From Pseudoxanthomonas mexicana (GTDB taxonomy: Bacteria > Pseudomonadota > Gammaproteobacteria > Xanthomonadales > Xanthomonadaceae), in the NCBI RefSeq assembly GCF_001556105.1, contig NZ_LSIF01000027.1, forward strand, positions 62,001 through 126,000: a stretch of DNA of 64,000 bases, given 5' to 3'. The notes beneath the pieces were generated by a model, which had not been told where the DNA came from, did not search any database, and saw nothing but the letters and a program-made list of their open reading frames with translations. The translations under genes were made by a program, and so were the position numbers. Positions 25,983 through 35,129 of the stretch are shown here, piece after piece; position 1 is the first letter of the stretch; every line of letters begins with the position of its first letter.

Positions 25983-26534
25983 TCAGAGCATGCCGGTTTC
26001 CAGTTTCGCGGCTTCGGACATCATGTGGCGGCCCCACGGCGGATCGAACACCAGTTCGACATCGGCCTCGGCGATGGTGGGGATCATCTCCAGCTTGCTG
26101 CGCACGTCGTCGACGAGGATCTCGCCCATGCCGCAGCCGGGCGCGGTCAGCGTCATCTTGACCTCGACGCCGCGCTGGCCATCGTCGCGCGTGCTGAGGT
26201 TGGCTTCGTACACCAGGCCCAGGTCGACGATGTTGAACGGGATCTCGGGGTCGAAGCAGGTGCGCAGCTGGTTCCAGACCAGCGCCTCGACCTCTTCATC
26301 GCTGGCGTTGTCGGGCAGCGACAGCGGCTCGGAGGGCTCCTTGCCGATGGCATCGGCATCCTTGCCGGCGATGCGCATCAGATTCCCTTCGACGAAGACG
26401 GTGTAGCTGCCGCCCAGCGCCTGGGTGATGTAGCCATAGCTGCCGGCCGGCAGGGTGACGAGTTCGCCCTGCGGCACCAGCACGGCGGCGCAATCGCGGG
26501 AGAATTGGACGGGTTCGCTGCTGCGGGAGTACAT
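25983..26534 (-). CDS. sufT: SufT-type Fe-S cluster assembly protein
   Basis: 183-residue protein with an N-terminal region typical of SufT (FSRDCAAVLVPQGELVTLPAGS, then GSYTVFVEGNLMRIAG) and a C-terminal MIP18/DUF59 domain (residues ~85-180). The DUF59 signature is DPEIPFNIVDLGLVYE, and the conserved Cys is in LTAPGCGMGEILVDDV. The family assists Fe-S maturation, mainly under high demand. The start at 26534 is favoured because similar proteins begin near MYSRSSEP; an ATG 12 codons upstream is open. No suf operon is in the window. Confidence 0.88.
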   Translation of the reverse strand: MYSRSSEPVQFSRDCAAVLVPQGELVTLPAGSYGYITQALGGSYTVFVEGNLMRIAGKDADAIGKEPSEPLSLPDNASDEEVEALVWNQLRTCFDPEIPFNIVDLGLVYEANLSTRDDGQRGVEVKMTLTAPGCGMGEILVDDVRSKLEMIPTIAEADVELVFDPPWGRHMMSEAAKLETGML

Positions 26535-26644
26535 GCCGGACCAGATGGGGGCGCGCGTGGGGCGCTGCAAGGCGTCCTATTGTAGCCCCCGCACCCCGGC
26601 GGCCGCGTTCAGGCCGTATCCTTGGCGACCCTGCCGGAGTCTCC

Positions 26645-27058
26645 ATGTCCCCCGCCCCGCGTCGCGCCCCCCGCTGGCTGGTTCCCGTGATGCTCGTGCT
26701 GGCCGGTGGCTGCCTGGTGCTGATCTGGGTCTCGCTGGCGCTCAACCTGCAGCGGCAGGCCGGCTGGATGGCGCTGGCGGCGGCCCTCGACGTGGTGCTG
26801 GTGCTGCGCCTGTGCGGCGTACCCGCCGGCACGCGACGCGCGCTGCTGGGAGGGCTGGCCACCGCCGCCATCTCGGCGCTGGCGCTGTGGACCATCGCCG
26901 CCACCCAGATGGGTTACGCGCTCGGGCTCAACCCATGGGATTCGGCGCTGCGCCTGGGCGCGCACCATGCGTGGACGCTGATTTCCCTCACCACCACGCC
27001 GTTCGATGTGCTGGCGCTGGTGGCCGCGCCGCTGCTGGCGGCGTGGTGGACGCGCTGA
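26645..27058 (+). CDS. Small integral membrane hypothetical protein
   Basis: 137-residue protein with four likely membrane helices: WLVPVMLVLAGGCLVLIWVS, MALAAALDVVLVLRL, ALLGGLATAAISALALWTIA and PFDVLALVAAPLLAAWW. The short N terminus is basic. No family is recognised. It is divergent from sufT and convergent with the phoD-like gene, eight bases from its end. The ATG at 26645 is preceded by GGAGTCTCC. Confidence 0.72.
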   Translation: MSPAPRRAPRWLVPVMLVLAGGCLVLIWVSLALNLQRQAGWMALAAALDVVLVLRLCGVPAGTRRALLGGLATAAISALALWTIAATQMGYALGLNPWDSALRLGAHHAWTLISLTTTPFDVLALVAAPLLAAWWTR

Positions 27059-27065
27059 CCGCGGC

Positions 27066-29243
27066 TTATACCGCTGATCGCAACGGGCGCTCGCCCTCGC
27101 GTCCCGGGGCGAAGGTGAAGGACACCCGCGTGCCGGCCTCGGCGATGCGTGCCGCCTGATCGTAAAGCGGCGCGGCGCACAGGTCGGCAGGCAACAGCAG
27201 GAAGTCGACCGCAGTGTCGCCCGCGGCATCGCGCTGGATCAGGCCTACGCCATGCCGGGTGGTCTGCACGTGGCGGATCCGCGCGTCGCCCTTGCCGAGC
27301 AGCACATCCAGCGCCGCCACCAGTCGCGTTCCGGCTTCGGCGGTCGCGGCGTCCGCCTTCGCGGCGTCGCCCATGATGTCCGACAGGGTGGATGACGAAA
27401 TCGCCGGCGCAGTGAATTCCACCGTCCTGTCCGAATGCTGCGTGGCGAAGCTGGCGTGGATGTCGCCCGACAGCACCACCGCGCCGCCCGCGCGATCCAG
27501 CGCGGCGACCAGCGCATCGCGCTGCACGCCGAACCCGTCCCACTGGTCGACGTTGAGGTAGAACGTCCTGCGCAGCAACGGCGGCGCGTCCAGCGCGGGA
27601 TCGGACAGGTCCAGCACCATCGGTGTCATCGACACCGAACTGGCGACGAACAGCGAGCGCCCGTCGTTGTCGGCCAGCTGGTCCGCCAGCCAGGCCTGCT
27701 GTCGCTCGCCGAGCGCCGGCGGCAGTGCGCCGTCCGCCTGGCGCAGCGCCAGCAACAGGTCGTAGCTGTCCTTCACCACCATGTAACGGCTGCCGAGATG
27801 GCTGAACAACGCGCTCTTGCCCAGCGCCAGCCACGGCAGGCCACGCAGGTAGCCGTCGCTGGCTTCCGGCGGCATCTCCGCCTTCATGAAACCCGGGACC
27901 GCGTCGTTGTAGCGACGCAGCACATCACGCAGCACGTAGACCGCCATCGGTTGCGTGGACAGCGCGGTCGCGCGCCTGGCCGCCTCTCGCTTGTCCACGC
28001 CCGCATCCGTGTAGCCGCGCGTCAGCGCACGACGCAGCGGCGTGCGCAGCGATGCCCACGTCTCGTCGCCCAGATCCGCGTAAGGCATCAAGGCGGCCGA
28101 CAGGGCCGTCCAGTCCACGCCGATGATCGGCGCCAGGCGACGCAGTGCCGGCTCGTCGTAGGCCAGCGCGCCGGGAAACGCATCTTCCGGAATCGGATGG
28201 TCGGGGCGCTGGCTGCGGTAGTCGAGCAACAGCAGGCGCACATCGCGCCCGTAGTCCAGGCGCCGCCAGAGCGCGCCATGCGGGTACAGGCGCGCCTCGT
28301 CGACGCGCTGTGCGCCGCGGTCGTCGACGTCGCCCACGTCGATGTCGACCGGCATGTACTCGAAGTACGCCCGCTCGGCGTGGCGGCGGCGGCGCGCATC
28401 GCCTTCCGGCCGGCGACCGTCCTCATAGGTCGCGTGGTCCTGCCAGCAGTCGTCGCTGAACTCGTGGTCGTCCCAGATCGCCACCAGCGGCGCGCGTTCC
28501 AGCAGCGCCTGCAGCACGGGATCGGTGCGGTACTCACGATGCAGCTGGCGGTAGTTGTCCAGGCTGGATGCCGCGAGATACGCCTGGTCGCCTGCGCCCA
28601 CGCGCAACGCGCCGGGCACGTCGTCGAAGGTGATGCCGCGGCCGCCATCGGCACGCTGGAAGCTGCTGTCGCCGATCGACTCGTAGATGAAGTCGCCCAG
28701 GTGCAGGATGAAATCCAGGTCTTCCTGCAGCAGCGGCACCAGGCTGTTGTACCAGCGCCCGCCGTAGTCCTGGCAGCTCATGAAGGCGAAGCGCAGCGCG
28801 GGCGTCGGGGCATCGGCAGCCGGCGCGGTGCGTGTCATGCCCACCGGCGACGACACCCAGCCATCGCCTTCGCGACGCAGGAAGCGGTAGTGGTAGCGAC
28901 GGCCGGGCAGCAGGCCGGCCACGCGCACGCGCAGGCAATGGTCGTGCGCGGCCTGTGCGGTGAGCTCGCGTTCGATGCGCAACTGCGAGAACGCGGCATC
29001 GTCGGCCACCTGCAACCGCACGGCGACATCGCCGACCGACGCCGGCACGCGTGTCCACAGCAGCACGCGGTCCGGGCGTGGATCGCCCGATGCCAGCGAC
29101 TGCGGGAACGCCGTGCGCGACACCGTGGGCGTGGCCTGCGCAGGGAACCAGCGGCTGGCGAACGGCAGGCTGGCGGCGGCCAGCGTCAGCTTGAGGAAGG
29201 TACGGCGCGAAGCGCGCAGGGCAGACGAATCGGAGGCGTTCAC
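27066..29243 (-). CDS. phoD: PhoD-family alkaline phosphatase/phosphodiesterase, Tat-exported
   Basis: 725-residue secreted metallophosphatase. The start is GTG 29243, giving a twin-arginine signal (ASRRTFLKLTLAAASLPFAS). An N-terminal Fn3-like PhoD domain (about 50-150) precedes the phosphatase domain with the metal-ligand motifs MSCQDYGG, LHLGDFIYE, WDDHEFSDD and LSGDIHASFA. PhoD enzymes release phosphate from phosphomono- and diesters, including cell-wall teichoic acids and phospholipids. It is divergent from a TonB-dependent receptor, suggesting a joint uptake role. A candidate, imperfect Pho box lies in the shared 160-base region. Confidence 0.92.
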   Translation of the reverse strand: MNASDSSALRASRRTFLKLTLAAASLPFASRWFPAQATPTVSRTAFPQSLASGDPRPDRVLLWTRVPASVGDVAVRLQVADDAAFSQLRIERELTAQAAHDHCLRVRVAGLLPGRRYHYRFLRREGDGWVSSPVGMTRTAPAADAPTPALRFAFMSCQDYGGRWYNSLVPLLQEDLDFILHLGDFIYESIGDSSFQRADGGRGITFDDVPGALRVGAGDQAYLAASSLDNYRQLHREYRTDPVLQALLERAPLVAIWDDHEFSDDCWQDHATYEDGRRPEGDARRRRHAERAYFEYMPVDIDVGDVDDRGAQRVDEARLYPHGALWRRLDYGRDVRLLLLDYRSQRPDHPIPEDAFPGALAYDEPALRRLAPIIGVDWTALSAALMPYADLGDETWASLRTPLRRALTRGYTDAGVDKREAARRATALSTQPMAVYVLRDVLRRYNDAVPGFMKAEMPPEASDGYLRGLPWLALGKSALFSHLGSRYMVVKDSYDLLLALRQADGALPPALGERQQAWLADQLADNDGRSLFVASSVSMTPMVLDLSDPALDAPPLLRRTFYLNVDQWDGFGVQRDALVAALDRAGGAVVLSGDIHASFATQHSDRTVEFTAPAISSSTLSDIMGDAAKADAATAEAGTRLVAALDVLLGKGDARIRHVQTTRHGVGLIQRDAAGDTAVDFLLLPADLCAAPLYDQAARIAEAGTRVSFTFAPGREGERPLRSAV

Positions 29244-29403
29244 GCAAGGCTCCACGGCACGAAGCTGCGCAGCATGGCGGGTGCAGGTTGCGGCGATATG
29301 GCAATCGCATCCGTCATGGCGCAGCAACATCGAGCGGTCAGCCTGTGCCGTCGCATCGCCGCGCGCGATGCATCGCTTCCCTTCTCCACTCCCACGGCCC
29401 GCC

Positions 29404-31782
29404 ATGACTCCTAGCCTTCGCTCCGCGCGTCACCCTGCCCGCCGCTCCCTCACCGTCGCGCTCTGCGTCGCACTCGCTTGTCCCGCCGTCTCGGCCTTCG
29501 CACAACAGGCCGACGCGCCTGACGCCGGCAGCGCCACGCAACTGGACACCCTCGTGGTGACCGCGCAGAAGCGCGAGCAGCAGGTGTCGGAAGTACCGAT
29601 CGCGATCACCGCGTATTCCGGCGACTTCCTCGACCGCCGGGGCATGACCACGCTGGGCGACCTGGCCGGCTTCGTGCCTGGCCTGCAGGTGCAGGAGCAA
29701 AGCCCCAACAACCCCGGCTACGTGATCCGCGGCATCACCTCCGACAGCGGCGAAGCCAACGTGCAGCCCCGCATCTCGGTGTTCCAGGACGGCGTGTCGA
29801 TCAGCCGCTCACGAGGGGCCTCCGCCGCCCTGTTCGACATGGAGCGCGTGGAAGTGCTGCGTGGTCCGCAAGGCACGCTGTTCGGCCGCGCCGCGCAGGT
29901 CGGTGCCGTGCACTACCTCCAGAACAAGGCCAGGGACGCGACCAGCGGCGCGTTCGAACTCGGCACCGGCAGCGGCAACCAGCGCCTGGCCAGTGGCTAC
30001 TTCAATGCCCAGATCGCGCCGGAAGCGCTGGCCGCACGCGTGGCGGTCTTCCGCGAGGAACGCGACGGCAGCATCGACAACGCGGCCGGCGGCACGCTCA
30101 ACGGCAAGGACACCACCGCGCTGCGCGCCAGCCTGGGCGCGATGATCGGCGAGGCCAGCCGCATCGACCTGATCGCGAACTACCAGAAGGACACGCCACC
30201 CGGCACCGCCTTCATCAGCGGCACCATCCCCAACCGCCAGGGCAGCACCAGCCCGTACGCGGGCGCCGAACTCAACCGCGGCAACGAACTGGGCCTGGAC
30301 CGCACCGTGCGCAGCCTGACCGCACTCGGCTCGTTTGCGCTCGGCGAGAACTGGACACTCGACACGATCAGCGGCTGGCGCAGCTTCGATTCGCAGGAGC
30401 AGTTCGACGCCGACGGCTCGCGCCTGAAGGCGATGGAGTTCGCCGAGATCGCCGAGGGCGACCAGTGGAGCCAGGAAATCCGCTTCAACTTCGACGATGG
30501 CGATACGTTCGCCGGCTTCTTCGGCGCCAGCTACTTCGTCGAGGACGGTTCGCAGTACGTGCCGTTCGCCACCGACGAACGCAGCCTGCTCGCGCTGCTC
30601 TCGCAGAACGCCGCCTTCCGCCAACAGATCGGCGCGCTGCTCGGCGGCATCCCGTTCCCGGCCATTCCGCTGTTCGGACCGGACGGCAATCCGTTCGTGT
30701 CGTACACGCTGCCGGGCGGCATGCAGGCACTGCTCAATCCCGACCATCGCGAAGCGTTCGCCAACTACGGCACGACGGAAGCGTATGACGTGTTCCTCGA
30801 CGGTACCTGGCGCGCGACGCCGTCGCTGGAGCTGAGTGCGGGCCTGCGCGCCACGTGGGAAAAGCAGACCGCCGGCTACCAGGGCTTCGCGGGCAACGCA
30901 CCCTCGCTGTTCAACGGCCTGGGCGCCGGCGCGCCCGCGCCGCTGGCCGGCAACAACATCCTCAACAGCGCCACCACCGGCAAGCTGGAGCGCAGCGAGG
31001 ACTTCAACTCCGTGGTCGGTCGCCTCGCCGCCCGCTACGCGTTCTCGCCCACGCTGAGCGGTTACGCGACCGCCTCGCGCGGCCGTCGTCCGAATGTCAT
31101 CGACATAAATCCGCAGGGCAGCCAGGTGTTGCCGGCGGAAATCGTCAACAGCTACGAGATCGGCATCAAGGGCGGCACCAGCGGCGGCCGGCTGGCCTAT
31201 GACGTGTCCGCCTACTGGTACGACTACAGCAACTTCCAGACGCAGATCCCCAACCCCAGTGGCGGCACGCCGTTCCTGATCCCCACCAATGGCGGCAACG
31301 CCACGGCCAACGGTGTGGAAGCCTCGATCACCGGCGAACTGGCCACCGGGCTGGTGCTGTTCGCCAACTACGCGTGGACGAACGCGCGCTTCGACGACCG
31401 CGACAACGACGGCAACGCGCAGCTCTACGCCGGCCACCGCTTCCGCCTGACGCCGGACCATGCGGCCGCCATCGGCCTGGACTGGCGCGTGCCGATGGGC
31501 AGCGCGAGCTTCTACCTGCGGCCGTCGTACAGCTGGAAGTCGAAGGTGTACTTCGAGGACGAGAACACGCCCGGCCTGGAACAGGGCGCCTACGGCCTGC
31601 TCAGCCTGCGCATGGGCGTGACGCTGGCCGACGGCCGCTGGGACCTGGGCGTGTGGGGCAGCAACCTCACCGACGAGCAGTACCTGATCGACGCCGGCAA
31701 CACCGGCCGCCAGTTCGGCACGCCCACCTTCGTGGCCGGCCAACCGCGTGCCTACGGGATCTCGGCGAAGGTCAGGTTCTGA
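29404..31782 (+). CDS. TonB-dependent outer-membrane receptor
   Basis: 792-residue ligand-gated beta-barrel. The signal peptide (LTVALCVALACPAVSAFAQ) is followed by a TonB box-like region (LDTLVVTAQKREQQVSEVP), a plug domain (about 55-165, with RVEVLRGPQGTLFGR) and a barrel ending in the canonical C-terminal Phe (GISAKVRF). The frame is open upstream but the ATG at 29404 starts the signal peptide. The ligand is unknown. The divergent phoD gene hints at a phosphorylated substrate; many such receptors in this family also take up siderophores or plant sugars. Confidence 0.93.
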   Translation: MTPSLRSARHPARRSLTVALCVALACPAVSAFAQQADAPDAGSATQLDTLVVTAQKREQQVSEVPIAITAYSGDFLDRRGMTTLGDLAGFVPGLQVQEQSPNNPGYVIRGITSDSGEANVQPRISVFQDGVSISRSRGASAALFDMERVEVLRGPQGTLFGRAAQVGAVHYLQNKARDATSGAFELGTGSGNQRLASGYFNAQIAPEALAARVAVFREERDGSIDNAAGGTLNGKDTTALRASLGAMIGEASRIDLIANYQKDTPPGTAFISGTIPNRQGSTSPYAGAELNRGNELGLDRTVRSLTALGSFALGENWTLDTISGWRSFDSQEQFDADGSRLKAMEFAEIAEGDQWSQEIRFNFDDGDTFAGFFGASYFVEDGSQYVPFATDERSLLALLSQNAAFRQQIGALLGGIPFPAIPLFGPDGNPFVSYTLPGGMQALLNPDHREAFANYGTTEAYDVFLDGTWRATPSLELSAGLRATWEKQTAGYQGFAGNAPSLFNGLGAGAPAPLAGNNILNSATTGKLERSEDFNSVVGRLAARYAFSPTLSGYATASRGRRPNVIDINPQGSQVLPAEIVNSYEIGIKGGTSGGRLAYDVSAYWYDYSNFQTQIPNPSGGTPFLIPTNGGNATANGVEASITGELATGLVLFANYAWTNARFDDRDNDGNAQLYAGHRFRLTPDHAAAIGLDWRVPMGSASFYLRPSYSWKSKVYFEDENTPGLEQGAYGLLSLRMGVTLADGRWDLGVWGSNLTDEQYLIDAGNTGRQFGTPTFVAGQPRAYGISAKVRF

Positions 31783-31803
31783 TACGGCGCACCACGCCCC
31801 ACG

Positions 31804-31830
31804 AAAAAGCCGGGCAATGCCCGGCTTTTT
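31804..31830. terminator. Bidirectional intrinsic terminator
   Basis: Stem GCCGGGC/GCCCGGC (31809-31825) with an AAT loop, flanked by AAAAA on the left and TTTTT on the right, so it works in both directions. It separates the convergent TonB receptor gene and pntB. Confidence 0.92.
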
Positions 31831-31857
31831 CCTTATCCCGTTTGCTGATGCATGCGC

Positions 31858-33246
31858 TCAGTGCCCGCCGTCCAGGGCCTTCAGTTCGCTGACCAGCGCA
31901 TTCGCCATCTCCGAGCCGTCGCCGTACAGCATGCGGGTGTTGTCGGCGTAGAAGAGCGCATTCTCGATGCCGGCGAAGCCCGTGCCCTTGCCGCGCTTGA
32001 TGACGATGGTGTTCTTGGAGTTCACCACGTCGAGGATCGGCATGCCGTAGATGGGCGAGGCCGGATCGGTCTTCGCCACCGGGTTCACCACGTCGTTGGC
32101 GCCGATCACCAGCGACACGTCGGTGTTGGCGAACTCGGGATTGATGTCGTCCATGTCGACGATGAGGTCGTACGGCACGCCGGCCTCGGCCAGCAGCACG
32201 TTCATGTGGCCCGGCATGCGCCCGGCGACCGGGTGGATGGCGAACTTCACCTTCACCCCGCGCGCCATCAGCTTCTGCGACAGCTCCCAGATCTTGTGCT
32301 GCGCCTGCGCCACCGCCAGGCCGTAGCCCGGCACGATCACCACGCGCTCGGCATAGGCCATCATCGCGGCCACGTCGGCGGCCTCGATGGGCTTCATCGA
32401 ACCGCCGATCTCCTGCATCGCGGCGCTGCCGCCGCCGAAGTTGGAGAACAGCACGTTGCTGATCTTGCGGTTCATCGCCTTGGCCATCAGCCGCGTCAGC
32501 AGCATGCCGGCCGCGCCGACCATGGTGCCGGCGATGATCAGCGCTTCGTTGCCCAGCACGTAGCCTTCGAACGCCACGGCCAGGCCGGTGAACGCGTTGT
32601 ACAGCGAGATCACCACCGGCATGTCGGCGCCGCCGATGGGCAGCGTCATCAGCACGCCCAGCGCCAGCGACAGCACGAAGAAGGCGATGATCCACGGCAT
32701 CGCCAGCGTGGTCAGCGCCATCACGCCGCTGGCGATGGCGGCCAGCGCGACCAGCGCGTTGAACCACTGCTGGCCCGGGAACGTGTAGCGCTTGTCCATG
32801 CGCCCGTCCAGCTTGGCCCAGGCGATGACGGAACCGGTCAGCGACACCGCGCCGATCAGCGCACCGATCACGGCAAGCGACAAGGTGAAGGTGGACGGCG
32901 CGGGTTGCCCGGAGGAATAACGCACCAGTTCCACCGCGCCGATCGCGGCGGCCGAACCGCCGCCCATGCCATTGAAAAGCGCGACCATCTGCGGCATGTC
33001 GGTGATCGCCACCTTCTTGCCCCAGATCCAGTTCAGGCCGACGCCGATCACGATGGCCGCGATCATCAGGCCGATGTTGTGCAGGCCCGGCAGGAAGAAC
33101 GTGGCGACGGTGGCGATCAGCATGCCCATGCCGGCCCACTGGATGCCGCTGCGCGCGGTCTTCGGACTGGCCATGCGCTGCAGGCCGAGCAGGAACAGCG
33201 TGGCGGCGACGAAATAACTCAGCTTCACCAGCGTCAACGCACTCAT
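31858..33246 (-). CDS. pntB: NAD(P) transhydrogenase subunit beta
   Basis: Inner-membrane subunit carrying proton-channel helices and the NADP(H)-binding domain of the proton-translocating transhydrogenase. The 462-residue product has nine or so N-terminal helices and a C-terminal soluble domain with VVIVPGYGLAVAQAQHKIW, VAGRMPGHMNVLLAEAGVPYD and VIGANDVVNPVAKTDPASPI. The ATG overlaps the stop of the upstream membrane-protein gene (ATGA). The catalytic alpha-1 subunit gene is 3.3 kb away. Confidence 0.96.
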   Translation of the reverse strand: MSALTLVKLSYFVAATLFLLGLQRMASPKTARSGIQWAGMGMLIATVATFFLPGLHNIGLMIAAIVIGVGLNWIWGKKVAITDMPQMVALFNGMGGGSAAAIGAVELVRYSSGQPAPSTFTLSLAVIGALIGAVSLTGSVIAWAKLDGRMDKRYTFPGQQWFNALVALAAIASGVMALTTLAMPWIIAFFVLSLALGVLMTLPIGGADMPVVISLYNAFTGLAVAFEGYVLGNEALIIAGTMVGAAGMLLTRLMAKAMNRKISNVLFSNFGGGSAAMQEIGGSMKPIEAADVAAMMAYAERVVIVPGYGLAVAQAQHKIWELSQKLMARGVKVKFAIHPVAGRMPGHMNVLLAEAGVPYDLIVDMDDINPEFANTDVSLVIGANDVVNPVAKTDPASPIYGMPILDVVNSKNTIVIKRGKGTGFAGIENALFYADNTRMLYGDGSEMANALVSELKALDGGH

Positions 33247-33752
33247 GCCCGGCTCCCTTCCGACGACGACGCGGATTGCTTGTCCAACCGATGGTGTTCA
33301 CGCATTTCGATGGCGGTCTTGAGCAGGCCGACCATGCCCAGGCCGAAGGCGACCAGGCCCAGCGACAACTGGTTCACGACGGTGGAATCAGCCAGATACG
33401 CGCCGGCCAGGCCGCCGAGCATCGCGCCCAGTGCATAGAACGCGAGCAAGGCCAGCATCCAGCGACCCTTGCGTGCGTCCTGCCAGACGCGCCGCGAGAC
33501 GTCGTTCTGCGTGCGCGTCGGATCCTGCAGCGAGGACAGGCCGATGCCGACACCGGCATACAGCAGGACGTAGTTGCCGTCATCGAAGACCTGCGACCAG
33601 CCGCCAGTGCCGGCCAGGGAGATCGACCAGGCCGCTTTCACCGCATACGCCACGGCGACCAGCAACGCGGGGTACTGCAGGTAGCTGACCCGCTGGAAGA
33701 CATCACGGACCGACATGGGCTGGCGTGCAGGCATCACCGGGACGCTGCTCAC
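33243..33752 (-). CDS. Membrane protein between pntAB and pntB
   Basis: 169-residue protein of unknown function with four probable membrane helices (SYLQYPALLVAVAYAVKAAW, NYVLLYAGVGIGLSSL, MLALLAFYALGAMLGGLAGA, LSLGLVAFGLGMVGLLKTA) and a charged C terminus. The start is taken as GTG 33752, whose GTGA overlaps the pntAB stop; ATG at 33734 or 33716 are alternatives. Its stop overlaps the pntB start. Being translationally locked between two transhydrogenase subunits, it may help assemble the complex; this is inference. Confidence 0.78.
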   Translation of the reverse strand: MSSVPVMPARQPMSVRDVFQRVSYLQYPALLVAVAYAVKAAWSISLAGTGGWSQVFDDGNYVLLYAGVGIGLSSLQDPTRTQNDVSRRVWQDARKGRWMLALLAFYALGAMLGGLAGAYLADSTVVNQLSLGLVAFGLGMVGLLKTAIEMREHHRLDKQSASSSEGSRA

Positions 33753-34048
33753 TTGCCACCCGCGGGCGGCTTGCTGCTCTTGAACATCTCCAGCATGCGC
33801 TCGGTGACCACGTAACCGCCGGCGGCGTTGCCCGCACCCAGCAGCACGGCGATGAAGCCGATGGCTTTCTCCAGCGTGGTATCGGCATGCCCCAGCACGA
33901 CCATCGCACCGATCAGCACGATGCCGTGGATGAAGTTGGAGCCCGACATCAGCGGCGTGTGCAGGATCACCGGCACCCGGGAAATGATCACGTGCCCGGC
34001 GATGCCCGCCAGCATGAAGATGTACAGCGCCACGAACCCGTCGCTCAT
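33749..34048 (-). CDS. pntAB: NAD(P) transhydrogenase subunit alpha-2
   Basis: 99-residue membrane part of the split alpha subunit. It starts MSDGFVALYIFMLAGIAGHV and contains VPVILHTPLMSGSNFIHGIV, the conserved helix of this subunit, then TTLEKAIGFIAVLLGAGNAA. A Shine-Dalgarno (GGGGGAG) precedes the ATG at 34048; an ATG seven codons upstream is less likely. In organisms with split subunits pntAA normally sits directly upstream; here it is at 36582 and a block of rightward genes lies between. Confidence 0.94.
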   Translation of the reverse strand: MSDGFVALYIFMLAGIAGHVIISRVPVILHTPLMSGSNFIHGIVLIGAMVVLGHADTTLEKAIGFIAVLLGAGNAAGGYVVTERMLEMFKSSKPPAGGK

Positions 34049-34212
34049 CCGCTCCCCCATCCGGTCCACGTTGTGTTGGTTGCCGCGCGGGCCTGCCGCG
34101 GTGGCCCCGCATCATAACCATACCTGAACCCGGCCGGGACCCGATGCCGTCGCGTCAACCGATGCCGGCACGGCGCGTTTCCATGCGTACACCCCACCCC
34201 GAGGACCCGATC

Positions 34213-34536
34213 ATGAAGCGCTTGTCTCTGCTGGGTTTGTCCGTCCTGCTGCTGTCCGCCGCCGGTGGCGCCTTCGCCGGCGATCGAGGCGACCGCATCG
34301 ACCACCGCCTCGACCGTCGTGGCGACCGCGTCGAACATCGCCTGGATATCCGCGGCGACCGCATCGAACGCCAGTTCGACCGCCGTGCGCAGTGGGGCCA
34401 TCCTCGTGCCGCGAACCAGCTGGAGCGCCGGGGTGACCGCATCGACGCGCGCCTGGACCGCAAGGGCGAGCATGCCGAGGCGCGCTGGGACCGCCGGGGC
34501 GATCGCATCGATCGTCGCCTGGACCATCGCGGCTGA
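34213..34536 (+). CDS. Secreted RGD/RxD-repeat protein
   Basis: 107-residue protein with a signal peptide (MKRLSLLGLSVLLLSAAGGAFA) followed by a mature part made of imperfect repeats of about 9-11 residues, of the form RRGDRIDxRLD. Five RGD tripeptides are visible, alternating with RLD and RIE. Nearly half the mature residues are Arg, Asp or Glu, and periodic charge suggests a long amphipathic helix or an extended polyampholyte. No family is recognised. It precedes the sigma-factor gene in the same direction by 23 bases. A Shine-Dalgarno, GAGGA, precedes the ATG. Confidence 0.75.
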   Translation: MKRLSLLGLSVLLLSAAGGAFAGDRGDRIDHRLDRRGDRVEHRLDIRGDRIERQFDRRAQWGHPRAANQLERRGDRIDARLDRKGEHAEARWDRRGDRIDRRLDHRG

Positions 34537-34559
34537 TTCACGGCACCGGCCGCTAAGCT

Positions 34560-35129
34560 ATGTTGGTGAGTAGTGCCCCGAGCCCGCTGTCCGACGCGTC
34601 GTCGCCCGCCCCGCTGGCGGCGACGCTGGACCTGTTCCTGGCCGACATCGGGCCGCGTGCGTTCCGCTTCGCGGAGACCGGCCTTCGCCATCGCGAGGAT
34701 GCGCTGGACGCCGTGCAGGACGCGATGATGAAGATGCTGGCCTACCGCGAGCATCCGGCCGCGGAGTGGTCGCCGCTGTTCTGGAGCATCCTGCGCCGGC
34801 GCATCATCGACATGCAGCGTCGTGCGGGTTTCCGGCTGCGCTGGTTGATGCCGACGGGTGATCGCGGCGAGGAAAGCGCGGTGGACTGGGCGCCCGACCA
34901 CGGCGCCGGCCCCGCACAGACGCATGACCAACGCGAGGCCTACGCGCGGTTGGTGCACGCCCTGCGGGCCCTGCCCAACCGGCAACGCGAGGCCTTTACC
35001 TTGCGCGTACTCGAAGAACTGGACGTGGCTGACACGGCACGCGCGATGGGCTGCTCGGAAGGATCGGTGAAGACCCACCTGTCCCGCGCGCGCGACGCCC
35101 TGCAACGGCAACTGGAGGAATTCCGATGA
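34560..35129 (+). CDS. ECF-type RNA polymerase sigma factor
   Basis: 189-residue sigma-70 family member. Region 2 is visible as AETGLRHREDALDAVQDAMM followed by FWSILRRRIIDMQRRAG; region 4 as LPNRQREAFTLRVLEELDVA, then MGCSEGSVKTHLSRARDALQ with its helix-turn-helix. Regions 1 and 3 are absent, as in ECF factors. Its stop overlaps the ATG of the next gene (ATGA), a membrane protein that may be the anti-sigma factor. Target promoters are unknown. Confidence 0.92.
   Translation: MLVSSAPSPLSDASSPAPLAATLDLFLADIGPRAFRFAETGLRHREDALDAVQDAMMKMLAYREHPAAEWSPLFWSILRRRIIDMQRRAGFRLRWLMPTGDRGEESAVDWAPDHGAGPAQTHDQREAYARLVHALRALPNRQREAFTLRVLEELDVADTARAMGCSEGSVKTHLSRARDALQRQLEEFR

Noticed and set aside
27435..29414. 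659-codon open frame on the plus strand opposite phoD
   Set aside because: It is the complement of a gene with clear PhoD motifs; its His/Arg/Gln-rich composition is typical of a high-GC antisense shadow.
29809..31743. 644-codon frame opposite the TonB receptor
   Set aside because: It is antisense to a complete receptor with plug, barrel and C-terminal Phe; no domain is visible in it.
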